From Pseudomonadota bacterium (lineage in GTDB: Bacteria; Pseudomonadota; Gammaproteobacteria; Burkholderiales; Burkholderiaceae), in the NCBI GenBank assembly GCA_029777935.1, contig JAKORH010000289.1, forward strand, positions 1 through 8,415: a stretch of 8,415 nucleotides of DNA. Reading direction: 5' to 3'. Shown here piece after piece: positions 1 to 6,172 of this stretch (position 1 is the first letter of the stretch; every line of letters starts with the position of its first letter). A model generated the notes under the pieces. It was given only the letters and a program-made list of their open reading frames with translations. It was not told the origin of the DNA and searched no databases. The position numbers and the translations under genes are program-made.

Positions 1-97
1 CGTCGCGCAGGACTCCGGCCACGGGCAGCGACAGTTGAACGTGAACATCCTCGGCCAGGCGCGCCGACGACGGCTTTGCCTTCGTGCGAGACTTCAT
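1..97 (-). CDS. Transposase N-terminus, IS256/Mutator-like (partial)
   Basis: A minus-strand reading frame starts at ATG 97–95 and is open to the left edge, giving 32 codons. A strong Shine-Dalgarno AGGAG at 110–106 lies 8 nt upstream and supports this start. The peptide begins MKSRTKAKPSSARLAEDVHV and continues QLSLPVAGVLRD. The basic N-terminus followed by a 'QLxLP...vL' segment resembles, from memory, the start of some IS256 (Mutator) family DDE transposases; the catalytic domain would lie outside the window. The upstream region forms a hairpin that pairs with the ribosome binding site, as several insertion sequences do to limit transposase translation. The element's end probably lies near 160–170, but the other end is not visible, so neither terminal repeats nor a target duplication can be shown. 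It could instead be an unrelated small gene. The reading frame is fairly sure; the family is tentative. Confidence 0.42.
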   Translation of the reverse strand, partial: MKSRTKAKPSSARLAEDVHVQLSLPVAGVLRD

Positions 98-100
98 TTC

Positions 101-160
101 GGTGGCTCCTTTCTTTGCTTGGCAGCCCTGCATGTTCACATGCAGGTGAAAGGAGCCGCC
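101..160 (-). promoter_or_regulatory. Inverted repeat sequestering the transposase Shine-Dalgarno
   Basis: Positions 149–160 and 101–112 are inverted repeats matching at 11 of 12 positions. On the minus strand, GGCGGCTCCTTT pairs with AAAGGAGCCACC, and the second arm contains the Shine-Dalgarno of the gene starting at 97. Between them lies a second, perfect dyad of 8-bp arms, CTGCATGT at 128–135 and ACATGCAG at 138–145. A minus-strand transcript entering from the right would fold with the ribosome binding site paired. This matches the known strategy by which IS10 and IS50 prevent transposase translation from read-through transcripts. The outer arm near 160 may also be the terminal inverted repeat of the element; that is inference. 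Confidence 0.5.
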
Positions 161-506
161 ACCTTCAACTCATCGGATCAACAGAGAGCGGGACATCGCC
201 CGTGGCCGGCCGTCCCGGGATTCCGATCGTGAGCATCCGGTAAGCCAGCGCGTCCGCTGGACGCGCGACTGCTCGCTTCGTAAGCTGCTGCGACAGAGAC
301 ATACTCGCCCGCGCGGTCGATCATGCAGGCGCAGTGAACGTGGGGGACGCCGGTGCCGGATTTCATCGCTACCGTTGATACGGTTAATGTGTACGGTCTC
401 CCCGCGCGAGCGCTCGCGAATGCGCGAGGGTCGCGAACGTGGTTGATCGATATCGGGGCGGGTCATTGGGTGCGGTCGGTGCGATTCGAATCACGTTAGT
501 CGACAG
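161..506. other. Stretch without a convincing gene; small ORFs and a palindrome
   Basis: I see no confidently coding sequence here. On the minus strand a 45-codon frame (302–165, starting MSLSQQLTKRAV and ending DVPLSVDPMS) stops a few bases before the presumed insertion-element end. A second frame (366–178, starting MKSGTGVPHVHCACMID) overlaps it. Neither has a good ribosome binding site or a family I recognise, and their third positions are only moderately GC-biased. They could be remnants of a gene interrupted by the insertion element. A perfect 14-bp palindrome, CGCGAGCGCTCGCG, sits at 405–418, with the heptamer TCGCGAA at 414–420 and again at 431–437. No tRNA or terminator was found. Confidence 0.4.
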
Positions 507-905
507 ATGCGTCTCGGCGCCTTCATCGTTTACGCGTGGATTGTTCATGCCATTACGGCCGCGGCCGTGGTGGTGTCGGTCCTCTACGCCCTGCGGATCA
601 GCTGGCCGCTCATGGATCGCGACCGAAGAGCCAAGGCGTGGCCTCATTCCAGGGCCGCCCTGTTCGGCGGGCTTTTGTTGACCTCGAGCCCGTTTTGGTC
701 CCTTGCGATGCCGCTCCTCATGCCGTGGCACGAGCTATTGCCCAGCCGCACGTTCGAGAACCTGCTTCCATATCTTGGAGCGGTCCGGTTTCGGCTCAGT
801 TGGCTCCCTGAATTCTTCCTTGGGTACGCTCTGGGTGGTTTCCTTTGGAAGCGGTGGTCAAAGCGTTCCATGACTGACTCGCCAGTGAGCTGCGACGCCG
901 CGTAG
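507..905 (+). CDS. Small hydrophobic membrane protein of unknown function
   Basis: A 132-residue protein that I do not recognise. It shows a hydrophobic segment at about residues 7–29, a basic cytoplasmic-looking loop (DRDRRAKAW, about 37–45), a second hydrophobic segment at about 50–72, and a third, partly aromatic one at about 98–114, followed by a basic stretch (KRWSKR) and a polar tail. That pattern suggests a three-pass inner-membrane protein. Charge distribution favours the 37–45 loop and the C-terminus being cytoplasmic. The start at 507 is the first ATG after the in-frame stop at 444–446. No clear Shine-Dalgarno precedes it, which lowers confidence. Third-position GC bias is weaker than in queA–secF, so it may be a recent arrival. 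It is transcribed in the same direction as the acetyltransferase 61 nt downstream, but nothing ties their functions. Confidence 0.6.
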   Translation: MRLGAFIVYAWIVHAITAAAVVVSVLYALRISWPLMDRDRRAKAWPHSRAALFGGLLLTSSPFWSLAMPLLMPWHELLPSRTFENLLPYLGAVRFRLSWLPEFFLGYALGGFLWKRWSKRSMTDSPVSCDAA

Positions 906-966
906 TCACGGCGCGTGTTACCTCTGCGTCAATCCGCGACACCCCACCTCTGTATTCCGTGAAGCC

Positions 967-1254
967 ATGAACTTCCCGATCGAACACCAGGAGGGCAGTG
1001 CCAAAGGCTCCTTCTACTTCCAGGCCAACGGCCGTCGCCTAGCCGAGCTGACCTATAGCCGCACCAACGAGTCGCTGATCATCATCGACCACACGGAAGT
1101 CGATGCTTCTCTCGCTGAACAGGGCGTCGGTCGGAGGCTACTCGACGCGCTTGTGCAATGGGCCCGCGTCACAGGTACGAAGGTTGTCCCACTGTGTCCG
1201 TTCGCCAAGGCTCAATTCGACAAGGACTCTTCGATCCGCGACATCCTTGTTTGA
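967..1254 (+). CDS. Small GNAT N-acetyltransferase, YidJ/COG2388 type
   Basis: A 95-residue protein matching the minimal GNAT fold of the YidJ/COG2388 (Acetyltransf_CG) family, whose members are usually 90–110 residues. N-terminal strands (residues about 14–31) are followed by LIIIDHTEVD (37–46), the acetyl-CoA pyrophosphate-binding turn QGVGRRL (52–58), a helix (LLDALVQWAR), and the family's C-terminal signature VVPLCPFAKAQF (73–84) with its conserved cysteine at 77. Family members are predicted to transfer an acetyl group from acetyl-CoA to an amine; their substrates are largely unknown and nothing here reveals one. ATG 967 is the natural start for the family length, though only a weak GTGAAG-like ribosome site precedes it. 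The gene faces the convergent M23 peptidase gene across about 215 nt. Confidence 0.85.
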   Translation: MNFPIEHQEGSAKGSFYFQANGRRLAELTYSRTNESLIIIDHTEVDASLAEQGVGRRLLDALVQWARVTGTKVVPLCPFAKAQFDKDSSIRDILV

Positions 1255-1280
1255 GCAGCCCGCGCCGCGTACCGCAGGGC

Positions 1281-1314
1281 GTCTCGGCGCCGCGAGACAG
1301 CTCGCCCTTCGGGC
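1281..1314 (+). terminator. Possible terminator hairpins after the acetyltransferase
   Basis: Two adjacent hairpins start 27 nt after the acetyltransferase stop: GTCTCG (1281–1286) with CGAGAC (1293–1298) around a GCGCCG loop, and GCCC (1304–1307) with GGGC (1311–1314) around TTC. No run of T follows, so this is not a classic intrinsic terminator; it may assist Rho-dependent ending or simply be a structured spacer. Confidence 0.25.
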
Positions 1315-1414
1315 ATCCGGATTGCGGCCGTCTGCTATGCGGTACCGCGAGCACGCTCGCCGCGGAAGCTTGATCCTGGAGATCACCGGCTCGCCAGGCG
1401 CCTCGAGTCCATCG

Positions 1415-1457
1415 CCGACGAGGCGCACACCGTCTGCCGTCGCATCGGCCTCGTCGG
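1415..1457. terminator. 10-bp perfect inverted repeat after the M23 gene
   Basis: CCGACGAGGC at 1415–1424 is the exact reverse complement of GCCTCGTCGG at 1448–1457, with a 23-nt loop. It begins 12 nt beyond the stop codon of the minus-strand M23 peptidase gene and lies in the convergent space between it and the acetyltransferase. No T-run follows on either strand, so its role as a terminator is inferred from position only. Confidence 0.35.
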
Positions 1458-1469
1458 AGCACCGCGCGG

Positions 1470-2900
1470 CTATCGCCGCCGCTTCCCGCCGGCCTTGCGC
1501 GCCTTCTTCTTCACCGGCTGCTGCGCCTGCGCGATCTCCTCGCCGCTGCGCCCTTCGAGCTTGGGCGTGATGTTGTCGTCGATCCACTTCTGGTCCCACC
1601 ACTCCACCGGCAGCACGGCCACGCCGTCGAGATAGATGCCGAAGTGCAGGTGGTCGCCGGCGGCCAGACCCGTCTCGCCCGTCTTGCCCAGGATCTGGCG
1701 CTTGGTCACGGAATCCCCGACCTTGACGTCGATGGCGCTCAGATGCCCGTAGAGCGAGAACAGGCCCAGGCCGTGGTCGAGGATCACGGCGTTGCCGTAG
1801 ATGCCAAGGTCGCCGGCGAAGGCCACCGTGCCGCTGTTGGCGGCCTCGACCGGATAGTGCTTGGTGACCGAGAGGTCGTAGCCAAGGTGGTACGCGGTGT
1901 CGATCGGCTCGCCGTTCAAGGTGTAGGTGCGCTGGTCCGCGAAGTTCGCCTCGACCTTCGAGTTGCTGAGCTGGGCGAACGCGCCTTTCCACAGCATGGC
2001 AGGCGTGGCCTTCTTCGTGACCGCGGTGATGCGGTCCTCGTTCTCCTTGCGCAGCCGATGGTTCACGGCGATGAAGACGTCCTTTGGCGCGCCCCGCCGC
2101 GCGGCGGCGTCGGCGAGCAGCGGCGCCACCTTGTTCTGCATGAAACTCTCCGTCAGCGCGATCGTGCTCTTCTTGTAGCGGACGTTCTTCAGCTCGTACG
2201 CGAGCCGCATTTCGCGCGTGTTGCCCGCCTTGTCGGTGGCGGTCAGCGTCGGCCGCGCCTCCGGCGCGACGTTGTACGGATGCGCGAAGAGGGCCAAGAG
2301 GTAGTCCGGGTGATCCTTGACCTGCCCGGGGAAGCCGGGGAAGAAGTCGTCGCCGATCTTCACGCCGCTCGCCGCGGTGTCCGGCGACGCCTTGTAGACG
2401 ATCACGCCCACGCCGCCGAAATTCACGTAGCGGTCGTCGGCGACGAGTTCCAGCGTCGGCGGCGTGATGTCGATCGTGACGTTCTTCTGGAACAGCGCCT
2501 CGTTGCCGCTGCCGAAATGCCACAGCGAGGCGTCGCGCGCGACGATGCGTAACAGCGCGGGGCCTTCCTTCACGCCCGCCACTTTCGCCAGGGCCACCGA
2601 GAACTTCTTCTCGCTCGCCGGCTGGGTGAACTGCTCGGCAGCGAGGCTGTGCTCGGTTCCGCCCTGCGACAGCGTGGCCGTGACCGATTTCAGGCCGCTT
2701 CCCTTGTCGGTGATCCGGATCTCGACCGGTGCCGCGCCCAGCACATCGGCGTCGGGCGCGACGGCGATCTGCGGCGGCTCGGATTCGAGCCGCGGCCACA
2801 GGTAGTAACCGCCGCCGGCCACAGCGGCGATGACGATCAGGAACAGGACGACGACGATGGGAAGCTTGCTGCGAGGGCGATCGGAGTGGAAGGCGTTCAT
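1470..2900 (-). CDS. Membrane-anchored M23 (LytM) family metallopeptidase
   Basis: A 476-residue protein. Residues 14–34 are a single transmembrane segment after a short basic N-terminus, with no clear signal-peptidase site, so the bulk should be periplasmic and anchored. Residues about 43–230 are beta-rich and include 'DxAGN'-type Ig-like features (TATDKAGNTREM, 220–231). The C-terminal LytM domain (about 325–440) has the complete zinc site: His338 and Asp342 in HLGYD, and His419 in HLH (417–419), with His386 (YGHL) and His417 as catalytic residues. It is therefore predicted to be an active endopeptidase on peptidoglycan cross-links rather than an EnvC/NlpD-like inactive activator. The protein ends in a very basic tail (KKKARKAGGKRRR, 464–476) that could bind anionic envelope polymers. 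The start at 2900 places the anchor correctly, but no strong Shine-Dalgarno is seen. It is transcribed away from the tRNA region. Family membership is secure; the exact cleavage specificity is not. Confidence 0.88.
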   Translation of the reverse strand: MNAFHSDRPRSKLPIVVVLFLIVIAAVAGGGYYLWPRLESEPPQIAVAPDADVLGAAPVEIRITDKGSGLKSVTATLSQGGTEHSLAAEQFTQPASEKKFSVALAKVAGVKEGPALLRIVARDASLWHFGSGNEALFQKNVTIDITPPTLELVADDRYVNFGGVGVIVYKASPDTAASGVKIGDDFFPGFPGQVKDHPDYLLALFAHPYNVAPEARPTLTATDKAGNTREMRLAYELKNVRYKKSTIALTESFMQNKVAPLLADAAARRGAPKDVFIAVNHRLRKENEDRITAVTKKATPAMLWKGAFAQLSNSKVEANFADQRTYTLNGEPIDTAYHLGYDLSVTKHYPVEAANSGTVAFAGDLGIYGNAVILDHGLGLFSLYGHLSAIDVKVGDSVTKRQILGKTGETGLAAGDHLHFGIYLDGVAVLPVEWWDQKWIDDNITPKLEGRSGEEIAQAQQPVKKKARKAGGKRRR

Positions 2901-2902
2901 GG

Positions 2903-2950
2903 TTACTGCTTGATGCGGTTGACGGCGAGCGTGCCGCTGATGACAGGCAT
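2903..2950 (-). CDS. Possible 15-residue leader ORF upstream of M23 gene
   Basis: A minus-strand frame from ATG 2950–2948 (MPVISGTLAVNRIKQ) ends with TAA 2 nt before the M23 ATG. The M23 gene lacks a clear Shine-Dalgarno, so translation could be coupled to termination of an upstream frame. This frame itself has no good ribosome binding site, and the frame continues open upstream of the ATG. It may be chance. Confidence 0.15.
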   Translation of the reverse strand: MPVISGTLAVNRIKQ

Positions 2951-3015
2951 CGGTGCGGCGAACGCTCGATTGCGGCGGTCAGGAGCATAACCGCTCCGCA
3001 CGGCGCGCCATCGGC

Positions 3016-3044
3016 TTGGTCGCGCTTCGACTTTCGCCGATAAT
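3016..3044 (+). promoter_or_regulatory. Sigma-70-type promoter of the tRNA-Leu region
   Basis: A TTGGTC -35 box (3016–3021) and a GATAAT -10 box (3039–3044) are separated by 17 nt, close to the sigma-70 consensus. Transcription would start near 3051, about 5 nt before the truncated tRNA copy. The bases after the -10 box are very GC-rich (CCGCGTCC), the discriminator type expected for stringently controlled stable-RNA promoters. It lies upstream of the broken tRNA copy, not immediately upstream of the intact one. Confidence 0.7.
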
Positions 3045-3055
3045 CCGCGTCCCGT

Positions 3056-3091
3056 GCCGGGATGGCGGAACTGGTAGACGCACGGGACTCA
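3056..3091 (+). pseudogene. Truncated 5' half of tRNA-Leu(CAA)
   Basis: These 36 nt are identical to the first 36 nt of the intact tRNA-Leu at 3286–3321: acceptor 5' strand, D-arm, 5' anticodon stem CGGGA (3083–3087) and the loop as far as CTCA. At that point the sequence switches into the tandem 84-nt repeats. After them, CAAAATCCCGC at 3258–3268 recovers 11 nt of the tRNA (loop end and 3' anticodon stem), so TCCCG at 3263–3267 can still pair with CGGGA at 3083–3087. Beyond that the variable arm, T-arm and acceptor 3' strand are absent. No mature tRNA can form from this copy alone. Confidence 0.9.
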
Positions 3092-3175
3092 CAACGGCCC
3101 GGCTTCATCGGGTCGTTGCGGCGCAGGCTAACTTGCGAAGCAAGTTAAGCTCGCGCCAGCGAGCGGCCGGAGTCA
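3092..3175 (+). repeat. 84-nt structured tandem repeat, unit A
   Basis: This is the first of two tandem units with an exact 84-nt period. It can form three consecutive hairpins: CAACGGCCCG (3092–3101) with CGGGTCGTTG (3109–3118, one G·T pair); AACTTGC (3130–3136) with GCAAGTT (3140–3146) around GAA; and GCTCGC (3149–3154) with GCGAGC (3159–3164) around GCCA. It enters directly in the anticodon loop of the truncated tRNA-Leu. The unit ends GGCCGGAGTCA, whose last part resembles the tRNA sequence GGGACTCA that precedes the first unit. I do not recognise it as a named repeat family, and it carries no plausible gene. Confidence 0.85.
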
Positions 3176-3259
3176 CAACGTCCGGCATTATCGGGACGTT
3201 GCGTCGTAGGCTAACTTTCCGCAGCAAGTTAAGCTCGCGCAAGTGAGCGGCCGGAGACA
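3176..3259 (+). repeat. 84-nt structured tandem repeat, unit B
   Basis: The second unit is roughly 80–85% identical to unit A by eye, with two compensating single-base indels that both fall in or next to hairpin loops. Differences in the stems keep pairing: G3097·T3113 in unit A is T3181–A3196 here, and the third stem GCTCGC (3233–3238) pairs with GTGAGC (3243–3248) through one G·T pair, now closed by a GCAA tetraloop of the GNRA class. The middle stem is weaker, with AACTT (3213–3217) and AAGTT (3226–3230) plus a mismatch. The unit ends GGCCGGAGACA and runs into the CAAAATCCCGC tRNA remnant at 3258–3268. Confidence 0.85.
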
Positions 3260-3285
3260 AAATCCCGCCGCGCTCTGTGAAGGCT

Positions 3286-3372
3286 GCCGGGATGGCGGAA
3301 CTGGTAGACGCACGGGACTCAAAATCCCGCGCTGGCAACAGCGTGCGAGTTCGATTCTCGCTCCCGGCACCA
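3286..3372 (+). tRNA. tRNA-Leu, anticodon CAA
   Basis: A complete 87-nt class II tRNA. Acceptor GCCGGGA (3286–3292) pairs with TCCCGGC (3362–3368), followed by discriminator A and an encoded CCA (3370–3372). The D-loop has GGTAGA. The anticodon stem CGGGA/TCCCG holds the loop CTCAAAA, so the anticodon is CAA and it reads UUG leucine codons. The long variable arm CGCTG-GCAA-CAGCG is typical of tRNA-Leu, and the T-arm GCGAG/CTCGC encloses TTCGATT. No promoter is evident in the short spacer 3269–3285, so its transcript probably begins at the promoter near 3016–3044 and passes through the truncated copy and both repeats; 5' maturation would rely on RNase P cutting at 3286. No terminator separates it from queA. 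Confidence 0.97.
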
Positions 3373-3378
3373 AGCTGC

Positions 3379-3420
3379 CCTCACCCCTATCCCCTCTGGC
3401 GCTGATGCGGGCGAGGGGAG
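3379..3420 (+). repeat. C-rich/G-rich inverted repeat covering the queA ribosome site
   Basis: A C-rich run containing CCCCTC (3391–3396) pairs with GAGGGG (3413–3418) around a 16-nt loop; the second arm contains the queA Shine-Dalgarno. The layout (C-rich half, short centre, complementary G-rich half) resembles short interspersed repeats common between genes in GC-rich betaproteobacteria, here degenerate. It may weaken queA translation, or just be an inserted repeat. Confidence 0.4.
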
Positions 3421-3424
3421 TTCG

Positions 3425-5678
<2,254 letters not shown>

Positions 5679-5681
5679 AAG

Positions 5682-5710
5682 CTGGGTTCTGTACGTACGC
5701 TGTCTATAAT
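5682..5710 (+). promoter_or_regulatory. Promoter for yajC–secD–secF
   Basis: A perfect TATAAT -10 box at 5705–5710 lies just after the tgt stop. The best-spaced -35 candidate, CTGGGT at 5682–5687 (17-nt spacer), is poor. A palindromic GTACGTAC at 5691–5698 sits in the spacer and might be an operator or chance. Transcription would start near 5717, leaving about 18 nt of leader before yajC. The Sec genes can thus be expressed independently of queA–tgt. Confidence 0.6.
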
Positions 5711-5734
5711 CCGCGCGTTTCCCCGGAGTCCCTC

Positions 5735-6079
5735 ATGAACTTGATTTCAGACGCGTTTGCGCAGACCGCCCCGGTGCCCACCGGCGGCGAGCCCGGCTAC
5801 ATGTCGATCCTGTTCATGGTGGCGATCTTCGTCGTCTTCTACTTCCTGCTGATCCGCCCGCAGGTCAAGCGGCAGAAAGAGCACAAGACGATGGTCGACG
5901 CGCTCGCCAAGGGGGACGAGGTCGTCACCTCCGGCGGCGTCGCCGGCAAGATCACCGAGATGAGCGAGCAATACATCACGCTGCAGGTCGCCAGCGTCGA
6001 CGGCAAGCCGGTTTCGCTGTCCGTGCAGCGCGGCGCGGTGCAGACGCTGCTGCCGAAGGGGACGATCAAGGCGCTGTAG
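5735..6079 (+). CDS. yajC: Sec translocon accessory subunit YajC
   Basis: A 114-residue single-pass inner-membrane protein that associates with SecD and SecF next to SecYEG and is not essential in E. coli, where it has 110 residues. A short N-terminus (MNLISDAFAQ, then a Gly/Pro-rich linker) is followed by a hydrophobic segment at about residues 23–41, the family signature FYFLLIRPQVKRQKEH, and the conserved cytoplasmic domain with KGDEVVTSGGVAGKI. The frame is open further upstream, but ATG 5735 has GGAG at 5725–5728 at 6-nt spacing and gives the usual family N-terminus, while upstream starts would overlap tgt and the promoter. Its stop codon lies in the first arm of the long inverted repeat separating it from secD. 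Confidence 0.96.
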   Translation: MNLISDAFAQTAPVPTGGEPGYMSILFMVAIFVVFYFLLIRPQVKRQKEHKTMVDALAKGDEVVTSGGVAGKITEMSEQYITLQVASVDGKPVSLSVQRGAVQTLLPKGTIKAL

Positions 6080-6166
6080 TCGGCAGTCCGCAGTCGGCAG
6101 TCGGCAGCTAACCGAACCCTCGATGCCGAGATCCTGCTGCCGACTGACGTCTGCCGACTGCCGACT
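6078..6166 (+). repeat. Long inverted repeat between yajC and secD
   Basis: A 30-nt left arm (6078–6107) and a 30-nt right arm (6137–6166) are inverted repeats matching at 27 of 30 positions; the outer 11 and inner 10 are perfect. Both arms consist of head-to-tail copies of an AGTCGGC-like heptamer, and AGTCGGCAGTCGGCAG (6092–6107) also has an exact 16-nt complement at 6151–6166. The loop is 29 nt. The hairpin starts within the yajC stop and ends 6 nt before the secD ATG, filling almost the whole gap. No T-run follows, so it is not a classic terminator. It looks like an inserted interspersed repeat that now could attenuate or stabilise the downstream message. Confidence 0.8.
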
Positions 6167-6172
6167 TCCAAG

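Noticed and set aside
439..811. Alternative + frames at 439–681 and 536–811 and a minus frame at 384–731
   Set aside because: They overlap the 507–905 gene, and lack hydrophobic pattern, ribosome sites or recognisable motifs.
1138..3108. A 656-codon minus-strand frame overlapping the M23 gene, and a 302-codon + frame at 1644–2552
   Set aside because: Both are low-complexity Arg/Ala-rich shadows of the M23 gene, which has a complete catalytic motif set.
3126..3150. Integron attC-like site, because each unit contains GTTAAGC (fits GTTRRRY) opposite a CTAAC
   Set aside because: The opposing box does not fit RYYYAAC, the span is about 25 nt, far shorter than known attC sites, and no integrase or cassette gene is present.
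3092..3259. A group I intron in tRNA-Leu (a known situation for some bacterial tRNA anticodon loops, such as the Azoarcus tRNA-Ile intron)
   Set aside because: The insert consists of two tandem 84-nt copies without recognisable group I core elements, and the downstream tRNA half is not intact, so no splicing product would be a tRNA.
3092..3259. CRISPR array
   Set aside because: There are only two direct units with no spacer alternation and no short conserved repeat; the whole 84-nt unit is repeated.
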